In this document: positions 1 to 8,986 of the stretch, in pieces
How the letters are laid out: every line of letters begins with the position of its first letter
Numbering within the stretch: the stretch's first letter is position 1
Notes under the pieces: generated by a model
What the model was told of the DNA's origin: nothing
What the model saw: only the letters and a program-made list of their open reading frames with translations
Databases searched by the model: none
Made by a program: the position numbers and the translations under genes
NCBI GenBank assembly: GCA_947503785.1
Contig: CANNFB010000002.1
Span: forward strand, 1-64,000
Source of the DNA: an uncultured Campylobacterales bacterium
GTDB lineage: Bacteria; Campylobacterota; Campylobacteria; Campylobacterales; Arcobacteraceae
Direction of reading: 5' to 3'
DNA length: 64,000 bases

Positions 1-447
1 CCTATGCCTGCATTTGAACTTATCAAAGATTTATCAATTAATACTGGTAAATGGATGGATGCAATGTCTAAAAGAGTGGAATCTTGGATTGTTGATAATG
101 GTGAAGAAAACGATATTACTAAATTAGAAGAAAGAGTTGATCCAGATGTAGCTGATGCAACTTTTGAACTTGATCGTTGTATTGAGTGTGGAATTTGTGT
201 TGCTTCTTGTGGTACTAAACTTATGAGACCTGATTTTGTTGGACCTGTTGGACTTAACAGAGTTGCAAGATTTGAAGTAGATCCTCATGACAAAAGAACT
301 GCTGAAGACTTCTATGAATTAATCGGTGACGATGATGGAATCTTTGGTTGTATGTCTTTATTAGCATGTGAAGATCATTGTCCAAAACATTTACCATTAC
401 AAAATAAAATTGCTTACTTACGAAGAAAACTTGTTGCTCTAAGATAA
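1..447 (+). CDS. frdB: Fumarate reductase iron-sulfur subunit, C-terminal part (5' end outside window)
   Basis: This is the electron-transfer subunit of the membrane-bound quinol:fumarate reductase, which carries electrons from the cytochrome b subunit to the flavoprotein. The reading frame is open at base 1, so the gene starts before the window and only about 149 residues are visible. Two ferredoxin-type cysteine groups are present: [11 protein letters not shown], followed by [17 protein letters not shown]. This is the layout expected for the [4Fe-4S] and [3Fe-4S] half of SdhB/FrdB proteins; the N-terminal [2Fe-2S] domain lies upstream. The protein ends in a basic tail ([10 protein letters not shown]). 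Fumarase follows 33 bases downstream, consistent with a frd-fum transcription unit. The assignment is by motif and context; choosing Frd over Sdh rests on what is usual in Campylobacterota. Confidence 0.88.
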   Translation, partial: PMPAFELIKDLSINTGKWMDAMSKRVESWIVDNGEENDITKLEERVDPDVADATFELDRCIECGICVASCGTKLMRPDFVGPVGLNRVARFEVDPHDKRTAEDFYELIGDDDGIFGCMSLLACEDHCPKHLPLQNKIAYLRRKLVALR

Positions 448-480
448 AGAGTTGAAATATTTTCATATAAGGAATATAAG

Positions 481-1971
481 ATGAGCGTAATTACAGAACA
501 AGATATTATAGATAGTATTGCTGATGCATGTCAGTTTATTTCATATTATCATCCAGAAGACTTTGTAAAAGGCATGGTTGAAGCATATGAAACAGAAAAA
601 GGTGAGGCTGCAAAAAATGCAATTGCTCAAATTTTAATTAACTCTAAAATGTGTGCTATGGGTCATAGACCATTATGTCAAGATACAGGTTCAGTTAATA
701 TTTTTGTTAAGGTTGGCTTAAATGCTAAACTTGAATTAACAAGAGAATTAGAAGACGTATTAAATGCAGGTGTTGCAAAAGGTTATACTAATCCAGATAA
801 CACTTTAAGATATTCTGTTGTTTCTGATCCTGCTGGAAAAAGAACCAATACAAAAGACAATACTCCCGCGGTTATTCACATGAGTGTTAATAACTCTGAC
901 AAAATAGAAATTACAGTTGCTGCTAAAGGTGGAGGTTCTGAGAACAAAGCTAAGTTTGCAGTATTAAATCCATCAGATTCAGTTTATGACTGGGTTATGG
1001 AAAATGTAAGACAAATGGGTGCAGGTTGGTGTCCTCCTGGTATTTTAGGTATTGGTATTGGTGGAAATCCTGAAAAATCTATGCTTTTAGCAAAAGAATC
1101 TTTAATGTCTCATGTTGATATTCATGAATTACAAGAAAGAGGTCCACAAAATGAGCTTGAAAAATTAAGACTTAGACTTTATGAAGATGTAAATAAAATT
1201 GGTATTGGAGCACAAGGTCTTGGTGGTTTAACGACTATTTTAGATGTTAAGATTTTAGATTACCCATGTCATGCGGCATCATTACCAGTTGCTATGATTC
1301 CTAACTGTGCGGCAACTAGACATATTCACTTTGATTTAGTAGGAAATGGTCCTGTTAAGTTTGAGAGACCTTCTTTAGATATCTGGCCAGATTTAGAAAT
1401 TCCTATGGATTCTGTTAAAAGAGTAAATATTGAAGATTTAACTAAAGAAAATCTATCTCAATTTAAATCAGGTGATACACTATTATTATCTGGAAAAATC
1501 TTAACAGCTCGTGATGCTGCTCATAAGAAAATTGTTGAGTACAAAAATGCAAATAAACCTTTACCAAATGGTTTAGACTTAACTGATAGATTTATTTATT
1601 ACGTTGGACCAGTTGATCCAGTGGGAACTGAAAAAGTAGGACCTGCGGGACCAACTACATCTACAAGAATGGATAAATTCACTAAAGATATGATGGAAAT
1701 TGGTATCTTAGGAATGATTGGAAAAGCTGAAAGAAAACAACCTACAATTGATTTAATTAAAGAATACAAATCTATGTATTTAATTGCAACTGGTGGAGCG
1801 GCATATTTAATTTCTCAATCAATTACAGAGGCAAAAGTAATTGCATTTGAAGAAATGGGAATGGAAGCCATTTATGAATTTGAAGTAAAAGATATGCCAG
1901 TTACTGTGGCTGTTGATACTGAAGGTGTTTCAATTCATACAACTGGACCTGCTAAATTTAGAACTATTTAA
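481..1971 (+). CDS. fumA: Fumarate hydratase class I (4Fe-4S), alpha and beta domains fused
   Basis: Interconverts fumarate and malate in the citric acid cycle and, with fumarate reductase, in fumarate respiration. At 496 residues it is the fused form of class I fumarase. Cluster ligands can be placed at C66 (PLCQDTG), C184 (GWCPPGILG) and C276 (PNCAATRH), with spacings close to those in E. coli FumA. The C-terminal beta domain includes a GPAGPTTSTRMD stretch and ends in TTGPAKFRTI. The start ATG follows an AAGGAATATAAG leader. It lies directly after frdB, so the two steps are probably co-expressed. The [4Fe-4S] cluster makes enzymes of this class oxygen-sensitive, which suits a microaerobe. 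L-tartrate dehydratase-like members exist, but the context favours fumarase. Confidence 0.93.
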   Translation: MSVITEQDIIDSIADACQFISYYHPEDFVKGMVEAYETEKGEAAKNAIAQILINSKMCAMGHRPLCQDTGSVNIFVKVGLNAKLELTRELEDVLNAGVAKGYTNPDNTLRYSVVSDPAGKRTNTKDNTPAVIHMSVNNSDKIEITVAAKGGGSENKAKFAVLNPSDSVYDWVMENVRQMGAGWCPPGILGIGIGGNPEKSMLLAKESLMSHVDIHELQERGPQNELEKLRLRLYEDVNKIGIGAQGLGGLTTILDVKILDYPCHAASLPVAMIPNCAATRHIHFDLVGNGPVKFERPSLDIWPDLEIPMDSVKRVNIEDLTKENLSQFKSGDTLLLSGKILTARDAAHKKIVEYKNANKPLPNGLDLTDRFIYYVGPVDPVGTEKVGPAGPTTSTRMDKFTKDMMEIGILGMIGKAERKQPTIDLIKEYKSMYLIATGGAAYLISQSITEAKVIAFEEMGMEAIYEFEVKDMPVTVAVDTEGVSIHTTGPAKFRTI

Positions 1972-1998
1972 GTATAAAGGCTTAAGCCTTTATACTTA
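1969..1998 (+). terminator. Palindrome after fumarase, probable terminator
   Basis: A perfect 30-base palindrome with arms TATAAAGGCTT / AAGCCTTTATA at its core overlaps the fumarase stop codon. It can form a long hairpin, but no strong T-run follows, so it may act as an mRNA 3' end or as a weak terminator. Confidence 0.4.
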
Positions 1999-2125
1999 TC
2001 ATATACTAATACTTACTATAAATATATATACAATACTCAAATATACTTTTTTAAAATTATTACTACTATTAAAATCTTTTACTAATATCATCAAAAAAGT
2101 CTCATTTTTATCCCCATCCTTGCTT

Positions 2126-2131
2126 TATAAT
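2126..2131 (+). promoter_or_regulatory. Predicted -10 box for the DASS transporter
   Basis: TATAAT preceded by TTGCTT, 28 bases before the transporter ATG, in an otherwise AT-rich 188-base gap. A GGAG ribosome-binding site lies just before the start codon. No clear -35 box is seen, which is normal for sigma70 promoters of this phylum. Confidence 0.45.
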
Positions 2132-2159
2132 TTCATATAACAAATATAAAGGAGACATT

Positions 2160-3566
2160 ATGTCACAAATGGTTAAATATATTATCCCTATTGCTGTATT
2201 GGTAATATTTTGGTTTTTACCTGCACCAGAAGGGTTAAGTATTACAGCATGGCACTTCTTATCAATATTCTTTGCAGTAGTTGTAGGGCTTGTAATAGAG
2301 CCAGTGCCAGCTGCACTTATAGGTATGGTAGGAATTTCACTTACAGCGGTTTTAGGATTAATGGGACCATCATCTAAAGATAATATTTCTTGGGCTCTTT
2401 CAGGATTCTCAAATACAGTAATTTGGCTTATTTTTGCTGCATTTATGTTTGCACTTGGATACAAAAAAACTGGATTAGGAAGAAGAATCTCTCTAATTAT
2501 GATTAAATATATGGGAAAAAGTTCATTGGGTCTTGGTTATGCTGTTGCCTTCTCTGATTTAATATTAGCACCATTTATGCCATCAAATACAGCAAGAAGT
2601 GCTGGTACTATCTATCCAATAGCTAGTAATATACCATTAATTTTTAATTCAACACCTGATAATGATCCTAGAAAGCTAGGTTCATATATCTCTTGGGTTG
2701 CTATTGCAATTACATGTGTTACTAGTTCAATGTTCTTAACAGCACTTGCACCAAATTTACTTGCAGTTGATTTAATCAACAAAGGTACAGGAAATATAAT
2801 TTCTTGGTCATCATGGGCTAGTATAATGCTACCTTTAATGATTCCACTATTTTTATTAACACCATGGTTAGTATATGTTGTATATCCACCTACACAAAAG
2901 AAATCTCCTGAAGCTCCAGCTTGGGCTACTGAAGAATTAAAAAAACTAGGTTCAGTTACTGCAAAAGAATATTTAATGGCTGGACTAGCAGTTGTTGCTT
3001 TGATTCTTTGGATATTTGGTAAATCATTTGGTATTCACTCAACAACAGCCGCGATTGCAGTTGTTTGTGTAATGGTTCTTTCAAATATCATTTCTTGGGA
3101 AGATGTTATTTCAAATAAAGCTGCATTCAATGTTCTTATTTGGTTTGCTTCATTAGTTGCAATGGCTTCGGGACTTAAAAAAGTTGGAGTTTTAGATTGG
3201 ATTGGAAATACAGCTGAACCATATTTAATAAATATGTCACCAACAGCTTTAATTATTTCTATGTTGTTATTGTTCTTCTTATTACACTACTTTTTTGCAA
3301 GTACAACAGCACATACAACTGCTTTGATGCCAATTTTCTTAGCAATTGCAGTAAAACTAATGACAGCAGAACAATTAATTCCATTCTCTATTCTTTTAGC
3401 TGGTAGTTTAGGAGTTATGGGAATCATTACTCCATACGCAACAGGACCTTCTCCAATTTGGTACGGTTCTGGTTATATTTCACAAGGTAGATGGTGGTTC
3501 TTAGGAGCAATTTTTGGAGGTCTTTATTTATCAATGATTATCTTAGGATCATTAATCTTTATATAG
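2160..3566 (+). CDS. DASS-family (SLC13) anion transporter, probably for C4-dicarboxylates
   Basis: Integral membrane carrier of 468 residues with about 11-12 hydrophobic segments. Two family signatures are visible in the two repeats: MPSNTARSAG near residue 140 and the STTAHTTALMP stretch near residue 382. These are the SNT-like and TTA/T motifs that bind substrate and Na+ in the divalent anion:Na+ symporter family. Bacterial relatives carry succinate, malate, 2-oxoglutarate, citrate or tartrate, either by exchange or with Na+. Its place between fumarase and a two-component system suggests uptake of fumarate, malate or succinate, or succinate exchange, but the exact substrate cannot be read from sequence. 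It has its own promoter and terminator. Confidence 0.85.
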   Translation: MSQMVKYIIPIAVLVIFWFLPAPEGLSITAWHFLSIFFAVVVGLVIEPVPAALIGMVGISLTAVLGLMGPSSKDNISWALSGFSNTVIWLIFAAFMFALGYKKTGLGRRISLIMIKYMGKSSLGLGYAVAFSDLILAPFMPSNTARSAGTIYPIASNIPLIFNSTPDNDPRKLGSYISWVAIAITCVTSSMFLTALAPNLLAVDLINKGTGNIISWSSWASIMLPLMIPLFLLTPWLVYVVYPPTQKKSPEAPAWATEELKKLGSVTAKEYLMAGLAVVALILWIFGKSFGIHSTTAAIAVVCVMVLSNIISWEDVISNKAAFNVLIWFASLVAMASGLKKVGVLDWIGNTAEPYLINMSPTALIISMLLLFFLLHYFFASTTAHTTALMPIFLAIAVKLMTAEQLIPFSILLAGSLGVMGIITPYATGPSPIWYGSGYISQGRWWFLGAIFGGLYLSMIILGSLIFI

Positions 3567-3596
3567 AGAGATCAAGCTAGATTAATCAAAATTAAA

Positions 3597-3628
3597 TTAA
3601 GAGGGACTTATCTTCCCCTCTTAGTTTT
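3597..3628 (+). terminator. Rho-independent terminator after the DASS transporter
   Basis: Stem TTAAGAGGG / CCCTCTTAG with a 10-base loop, followed by TTTT. It lies 31 bases after the transporter stop and separates it from the sensor kinase. Confidence 0.7.
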
Positions 3629-3690
3629 AATAAATAAACTCTCAATAAAAAGTCTGCTAAAATGTACAATCTCAAAAGGACATACTTTAA

Positions 3691-5868
3691 ATGAAAATAT
3701 TAATCTATTTATTACTTTTTATATCTTTTCTATATGCATCATCTCCGAAACAAATACTTCTTTTACACTCTTATAATAATGGTTTAAAATGGAGCGATAA
3801 TATAACAATTGGTGTAAAGAAAATTTTAGAAAAATATCCAGAATATGAGCTTACTATAGAGTGCATGGATAGTAAAAAAATAGATACAAAAGAGTATTTT
3901 GATAATTTATTAAGTCTTTACGAAAAAAAATTCTCCAATAGAAAATATGATGTAGTAATAGCAGCTGATAATTATGCATACGAATTTACACTTTCTCATC
4001 ATAAAAAAATTTTTAATAGTTCTCCAATAGTTTTTTGTGGAGTAGAAAATTTCAATAAAAATACAATTCCTCTTCCTTCTAGAAAATATGTTACAGGGGT
4101 AATTGAATATAAAGAGATTAAAAAAAACATTAAATTAATAAGTCAAACAATTACTAATTTAGATACTTTATATATTATAAGTGATGATGCTTTTTCATCT
4201 TTAGCAATTAAAAAGCAAATTTTAAATGCCATTGATAAGTTTAAAGATAAATTTAAAATTATATTTGATAATCAAATAGATATAAATACAATAGCTGGCA
4301 AGATAAATAATCTTCCAAAAAATAGTGCTGTTTTATTTACAAGTTTATATAGAGATAAAAATGGGAAATATATACCTTATAATCAAATAAGAACTCTTTT
4401 TAATACTTCAAAATATCCTGTTTTTGCACTTAATAAAATACATTTAGATGAAGGAATACTAGGTGGAATTCTTGTAGATCCAATTGAACAAGGCTCTTTA
4501 TCAGCCCAAAAAACAATAGAGATAATAAAAGGGAAAGAAGCACATCTTATTCCTATTACAACACCAGTTTTTAAGTACTATTTTGATCATAATATATTAG
4601 AAAAATTTAGTTTAAATAATCTTGAAGTACCTTTTTTAGCTACGGTAATAAATAAACCAAAAAGCTTTTTTGAAGAGAATAGAAAGTTTATTGATAGTGC
4701 ATTTTTATTAATGCCTTTATTAATTCTTTTAATTATTGGACTAATTGTAAATATTATTAAAAGAATACAATTAGAAATTAAACTAGTAGAGCAAACAAAA
4801 CTTGATAGTGTACTACTTAACAATATAAAAGGTGCAGTTTATTGGAAAAGCAAAGATAATAAAATTTTAGGCTGTAATGATTCTTTATCAAGAATGTTAA
4901 ATCTACCTAAAGAATCAATTATTGGACATGATATAGAAGAAATTATGCCTGAAATTTCATCTATATTAAATAATGAAGAGGATTTTATAGAAGAAATTGA
5001 ATCAGTTTTAACTCTTAAACATAGAAAACTAAATGCCTTAATTAGAAGAAGAAAATACTTAAATAAAAATAATGAAGAAGCAGGTGTCGTAGGAATTATT
5101 TCTGATATAACCCAAATAAAAAAACTAGAAAACCAAAGAAAAAAAGATGAACAATTTATAATTCAACGTTCAAAACAATCTGAAATTGGTGATATGATGA
5201 CTTCTATAGCGCATCAATGGAAAGCCCCATTAATTGAAATTTCTACTATTGCACAAGAATTATTATATAAAAGAAATAAAAAAGAGTTTACAAAAGAGGA
5301 TAGTAAGGAATTTGTAGATGAAATAATGACACAAGTTCAATATATGACAAAAACAATAGATGATTTTAGAAGTTTTATAAAACCTTCTCTTGAAAAGTCT
5401 GAATTTGAAATAAATTCTGCAATGGAAGAACTGTTGAGAGTTGTTGAACATAATATAAAATACAATTATATAGTTGTTAAATTAAATTATGAAAACAATC
5501 AAAAACTAAGTATTTATGGTTATCCAAATGAATTTAAACAATGTATTTTAAGTATAATAAATAATTGTAGAGATAGTATCTTAAAAAGAAGAAAGACAGA
5601 AGAAGTTGATGGACAAATTACAATTGATATTAGTTTAAGAGATAATAAAAAGTGCATTAGTATTAAAGATAATGGAATTGGAATAAAAGATGAAAATTTA
5701 GAAAGAATCTTTGATCCATTTTTTACAAGTAAAAAAAATGGAGATGGGTTTGGATTATATATGGTGAGATTATTAATCGAAGATAAAATGAATGGTAAAA
5801 TACAAGCTGTAAAATATGATAATGGTGCAAATATTTTAATATGTCTAGAAAATGAAGTGAGTAAATAA
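3691..5868 (+). CDS. Membrane sensor histidine kinase with periplasmic ABC-substrate-binding-like domain
   Basis: A hybrid-free histidine kinase of 725 residues. Residues 1-16 form a signal-anchor. Residues 20-320 look like the periplasmic ABC_sub_bind domain (opening ILLLHSYNNGLKWSD). A membrane segment covers about 333-356, then comes a PAS-like region (about 370-470) with a short coiled stretch. The dimerisation H-box is SIAHQWKAPL with phospho-acceptor H508. The HATPase domain has an N box (INNCRDSI), G1 (DNGIGIKD), F (FDPFFTSK) and G2 (GDGFGLYM). The HQW H-box is typical of Campylobacterota kinases. A leader AAAAGGA precedes the ATG. The response regulator starts two bases after the stop, so the two are a cognate pair. 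The ligand is unknown; the neighbouring DASS carrier makes a dicarboxylate plausible. Confidence 0.9.
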   Translation: MKILIYLLLFISFLYASSPKQILLLHSYNNGLKWSDNITIGVKKILEKYPEYELTIECMDSKKIDTKEYFDNLLSLYEKKFSNRKYDVVIAADNYAYEFTLSHHKKIFNSSPIVFCGVENFNKNTIPLPSRKYVTGVIEYKEIKKNIKLISQTITNLDTLYIISDDAFSSLAIKKQILNAIDKFKDKFKIIFDNQIDINTIAGKINNLPKNSAVLFTSLYRDKNGKYIPYNQIRTLFNTSKYPVFALNKIHLDEGILGGILVDPIEQGSLSAQKTIEIIKGKEAHLIPITTPVFKYYFDHNILEKFSLNNLEVPFLATVINKPKSFFEENRKFIDSAFLLMPLLILLIIGLIVNIIKRIQLEIKLVEQTKLDSVLLNNIKGAVYWKSKDNKILGCNDSLSRMLNLPKESIIGHDIEEIMPEISSILNNEEDFIEEIESVLTLKHRKLNALIRRRKYLNKNNEEAGVVGIISDITQIKKLENQRKKDEQFIIQRSKQSEIGDMMTSIAHQWKAPLIEISTIAQELLYKRNKKEFTKEDSKEFVDEIMTQVQYMTKTIDDFRSFIKPSLEKSEFEINSAMEELLRVVEHNIKYNYIVVKLNYENNQKLSIYGYPNEFKQCILSIINNCRDSILKRRKTEEVDGQITIDISLRDNKKCISIKDNGIGIKDENLERIFDPFFTSKKNGDGFGLYMVRLLIEDKMNGKIQAVKYDNGANILICLENEVSK

Positions 5869-5869
5869 T

Positions 5870-6529
5870 ATGAAAGTTTTATTATTAGAAGATAATAAAA
5901 GATTATCAAGTTTAATAGTTGAAGCGTTAGAAGAAAAAAACTATAAAATTGATTGTTTTGAAGATGGGAAAAAGGCATTAGAAGCTATTTATAATGGCTA
6001 TGACTGTTTTATTTTAGATATAAACGTTCCAGGAATAGATGGATTAACTTTATTAAAAGAGATTAGAGTTATGGATGATAAAACACCCGCTATTATAATT
6101 AGTGCAAATGTTGAATTGGAAACTATAAAAGATGCATATATAAAAGGTTGTGATGAATATTTAAAAAAGCCATTTTATATATATGAGCTAGAATTAAAAC
6201 TTGATAAGTTTTGTAAAAAAACTCAAAATAATATAACTTTATTGGAAGGTTTTATTTATGATATTGCTAAAGAAAAACTTTTAAATTCTAATAAAGAAGA
6301 AGTTAAATTAGCAAAAAAAGAGATTTTACTTTTAAATTTATTTACAAAGAACTTAGAGAAAGTACTCACTTTTGAACAAATAGAACAGTATGTTTGGGAA
6401 GGTGATCTTACTACAAATGAAAACATTAGAGCTTTAATAAAAAGATTAAGAAAAAAGCTTCCACTAAATACACTTATTTCTCAAGGAGGAATGGGTTATA
6501 TTCTAAATATACAAAGAAAATTCACTTAA
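5870..6529 (+). CDS. OmpR-type response regulator
   Basis: DNA-binding partner of the preceding kinase, 219 residues. Receiver domain residues 1-115: acidic pocket E7-D8, phosphorylation site D50 (FILDINVPG), S78 and K100 (YLKKPF). The C-terminal winged-helix effector domain (about 130-217) contains the usual VWEGD and NIRALIKRLRKKL stretch of the recognition helix and ends with a GYILN hairpin. It starts one base after the kinase stop, which implies translational coupling. Its regulon cannot be read from sequence, but the DASS transporter just upstream is the obvious candidate target. Confidence 0.92.
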   Translation: MKVLLLEDNKRLSSLIVEALEEKNYKIDCFEDGKKALEAIYNGYDCFILDINVPGIDGLTLLKEIRVMDDKTPAIIISANVELETIKDAYIKGCDEYLKKPFYIYELELKLDKFCKKTQNNITLLEGFIYDIAKEKLLNSNKEEVKLAKKEILLLNLFTKNLEKVLTFEQIEQYVWEGDLTTNENIRALIKRLRKKLPLNTLISQGGMGYILNIQRKFT

Positions 6530-6571
6530 AAAAGTTAACACTAAACACTAATTAATTTTAGCTACTTTTGC

Positions 6572-6577
6572 TATAAT
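6572..6577 (+). promoter_or_regulatory. Predicted -10 box for trpS
   Basis: TTTTGCTATAAT ending 27 bases before the trpS start. This is the standard extended -10 form of Campylobacterota. No -35 box is evident. Confidence 0.55.
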
Positions 6578-6604
6578 TACAAAAAAATTATAAGGAAATA
6601 TATT

Positions 6605-7570
6605 TTGAGAATTTTATCAGGTATTCAACCATCAGGAACTATTCATATTGGAAACTATTTTGGAATGGTTAAAAAGATGATTGAATCTCAAAATGACGGA
6701 GAGCTATTTGCATTTATCGCTTCTTATCATGCATTAACATCTGTAAAAGACAAAGCTATATTAGAGCAAAATACTTTTGAAGCAGCAGCTAACTTTTTAG
6801 CATTAGGAATGGATCCAGAAAAATCAACATTTTGGGTACAACATCATGTAAAAGAAGTATTAGAACTATACTGGATTTTATCAAATCACACATCAATGGG
6901 ACTACTTGAACGTGCTCATTCATATAAAGATAAAACATCAAGAGGGATTCAAGCAAATCATGGATTATTTTCTTATCCTGTATTAATGGCAGCTGATATT
7001 TTATTATTTGACTCAAATATTGTTCCTGTTGGAAAAGACCAAATTCAACATGTTGAAATGACAAGAGATATTGCTACATCTATTAATCACTCATATAAAC
7101 AAGAATTATTTGTATTACCAGAATCAAAAGTTGATGAAGAAGTATCAACAGTTCCTGGAACTGATGGTGCTAAAATGTCTAAATCTTATGGAAATACAAT
7201 TGATATGTTTAACACTAAGAAAAAGATTAAAAAACAAGTAATGGGAATAGTAACTGATTCTAAAGAACTTGAAGAAGCAAAAGAATGGGAAACTTGTAAT
7301 ATCTATAAATTATCTGAGTTGTTTATGAATGAAGTTGAATTAAAAGATTTACAAAAAAGATATGAAAATCCAGGTGAAGGTTATGGACACTTTAAACTAT
7401 CACTACTTGAAAAGATAAATGAGCACTTTGCACCTTATGAAGAAAAACGTGCACACCTTTTAGAGAATCCAAAAGAAGTACATGAGATATTAGCTTATGG
7501 AGCTTCTAAGGCATCTAAAATAGCCGCTGAGAAGATGAGAATTGTAAGAGATGCAGTTGGTTTAATATAA
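6605..7570 (+). CDS. trpS: Tryptophanyl-tRNA synthetase
   Basis: Class I aminoacyl-tRNA synthetase charging tRNA-Trp, 321 residues, a normal bacterial length. The HIGH-type motif is H14-I-G-N17 in PSGTIHIGNYFG and the KMSKS motif is at 190-194 (GAKMSKSYGN). The conserved VGKDQIQHVEMTRDIA stretch of the Rossmann core is also present. The start codon is TTG, preceded by a good AAGGAAATA ribosome-binding site; the protein begins MRILSGIQPSG as in homologues. It is a single gene with its own promoter and a shared terminator behind it. Confidence 0.96.
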   Translation: MRILSGIQPSGTIHIGNYFGMVKKMIESQNDGELFAFIASYHALTSVKDKAILEQNTFEAAANFLALGMDPEKSTFWVQHHVKEVLELYWILSNHTSMGLLERAHSYKDKTSRGIQANHGLFSYPVLMAADILLFDSNIVPVGKDQIQHVEMTRDIATSINHSYKQELFVLPESKVDEEVSTVPGTDGAKMSKSYGNTIDMFNTKKKIKKQVMGIVTDSKELEEAKEWETCNIYKLSELFMNEVELKDLQKRYENPGEGYGHFKLSLLEKINEHFAPYEEKRAHLLENPKEVHEILAYGASKASKIAAEKMRIVRDAVGLI

Positions 7571-7593
7571 AAGAGATTTTTCTCTTTTATATT
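7564..7593. terminator. Bidirectional terminator between trpS and the FmdE-like gene
   Basis: Stem AAAAGAGA / TCTCTTTT with a TTTT loop, extended by A-T pairs on both sides and followed by T-runs. It lies between two convergent genes, so it can end transcription from either side. Confidence 0.7.
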
Positions 7594-7603
7594 TTTTATT
7601 TAG

Positions 7604-8206
7604 TTAAACTACTTTTACCCTTATTACATTTTCAATATTATTAGAAATTTTTTCTACTCTTTCTTGCCAAAGTTTTCCAAAATTTAATTTTTCAGCTTCA
7701 TTTGCATTTCCTTGAACACATTTTTGCATCAATGCTTGCATAGAAGGATCAAACTGTATTGAACTTGGGTCATAAACTACATCAACACTTTGTTTTGTAT
7801 CAGTTCTTGTAAATCTTGCACTTGCATCATTTATATCTTGTTCAAATTTTAAAAGATAATTACGGTCAAACTTACCGCCTATTCCTTTAAAGCCATTTGT
7901 TGTACAAGCTCCTGTAATATTCATAGCAACATTTCCAATTACACCTGCAACTGCTTCACTTTGTCTTTGTGAAAAAGAAACTTCTACTTCACCTCTTTTA
8001 GCAATTCCGTCAGGATATAAAGCTTTAAGTGCTTCTAGATTCATAAGATAAGCACCTAAAACTGTAGGACAGGAATGCCCTGCTCCTTTTACAATATCTA
8101 AATATGAAATTTCATAAATTCCATTTTCAAATGCTCCTAAAAATGATGATAATTCATCTTGTACTTTGATTGTTTCAATTTTGTTATAAAAATCTGGATA
8201 AGTCAT
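7604..8206 (-). CDS. FmdE-like domain protein of unknown function
   Basis: A soluble protein of 200 residues. The stretch GAGHSCPTVLGAYLM (H44, C46) resembles the HGHxCPG...G motif of the FmdE domain, first named from a molybdenum formylmethanofuran dehydrogenase operon and thought to bind metal. Further cysteines follow at about residue 101 (GACTTNGF) and near the C-terminus (KCVQG). The start ATG has an AAAGG site before it. No methanofuran pathway is expected here, so the FmdE name gives fold rather than function. Transcribed alone from the minus strand; the methyltransferase upstream in the genome is closed off by a terminator. The family call is by eye from one motif. Confidence 0.55.
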   Translation of the reverse strand: MTYPDFYNKIETIKVQDELSSFLGAFENGIYEISYLDIVKGAGHSCPTVLGAYLMNLEALKALYPDGIAKRGEVEVSFSQRQSEAVAGVIGNVAMNITGACTTNGFKGIGGKFDRNYLLKFEQDINDASARFTRTDTKQSVDVVYDPSSIQFDPSMQALMQKCVQGNANEAEKLNFGKLWQERVEKISNNIENVIRVKVV

Positions 8207-8277
8207 AATTTGCCTTTTTTATTTTTAGTATACTTAAAAAATAAAGTTATGGCATTGAGAAAGAACAAGAAAAAAGT

Positions 8278-8308
8278 ATTTGTAAAAAGTTTAACTCTTT
8301 TTACAAAT
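8278..8308 (-). terminator. Terminator of the coaX-hisG-methyltransferase group
   Basis: Twelve-base-pair stem ATTTGTAAAAAG / CTTTTTACAAAT overlapping the methyltransferase stop codon. On the minus strand it is followed by an ACTTTTTTC tract, as expected for a Rho-independent terminator. Confidence 0.62.
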
Positions 8309-8986
8309 AAATATTAGTTTATCAGCTTGCTCATCGGTATGAAGATTAAAATTAACTACATCTTCAACTATGAAACCTGCATTTTTTAGCATACTTTTTA
8401 AGCTCTTTACTTCATGATAATATTGAGTAATACTATCTTCTTCTTTTATATATAAATTGTTTTTAGTTTTTTCAAAAAGTGTAATATCAGTTTTTAGTTG
8501 ATTATCTTCAAATAAAGCATCAATTCCAATAAACTTATCATCAAGTTTTATATTTAAACTACCTTGAGCAATTTCTTCAAAACCAAATAATGAATTAACA
8601 TCAAAAATAAAGTATCCATTATCTTTTAAAACATTTGCAGTATCTTTAAAAAAGTCTTGTAGTGAAGTTTTAGGAATATAATTAATCACATCAAAAATAG
8701 CAGTTGCACAAGAAAACTTATCTTCTACTTCATTTAAAGCAATTGCATCAGCTCTTAATCCATGAGCTTGGCAAATTCTTACTTGCTCAACACTTAAATC
8801 AATTCCATAGGCACTTACTTCATTGGCACGTAAATGCATCATAAATGCACCTTGTCCACAGCCAATATCTATAATATCATCAAGTTGTTTTTCAAAAACT
8901 ACTGAAAGAAAATAAGAATGAAGATCTTTAACCTCATCTTCTAAACCTAAGTATTCTTCAACTTTTGAATATAACTCTAAGCCCAT
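8291..8986 (-). CDS. Class I SAM-dependent methyltransferase, substrate unknown
   Basis: A protein of 231 residues with the SAM-binding fold: motif I is IDIGCGQGAFM (about residues 38-48), the acidic strand-2 end is YGIDLS, and a DVINYIPK segment stands at the motif II/IV position. The C-terminal part (ITQYYHEVKSLKSMLKNAGF) is the usual substrate-side helix-strand pair of small-molecule methyltransferases. The stop of hisG and the start of this gene share one base, so it is the distal gene of a coaX-hisG unit. The substrate is not predictable; nothing links it to histidine synthesis except position. Confidence 0.82.
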   Translation of the reverse strand: MGLELYSKVEEYLGLEDEVKDLHSYFLSVVFEKQLDDIIDIGCGQGAFMMHLRANEVSAYGIDLSVEQVRICQAHGLRADAIALNEVEDKFSCATAIFDVINYIPKTSLQDFFKDTANVLKDNGYFIFDVNSLFGFEEIAQGSLNIKLDDKFIGIDALFEDNQLKTDITLFEKTKNNLYIKEEDSITQYYHEVKSLKSMLKNAGFIVEDVVNFNLHTDEQADKLIFICKKS

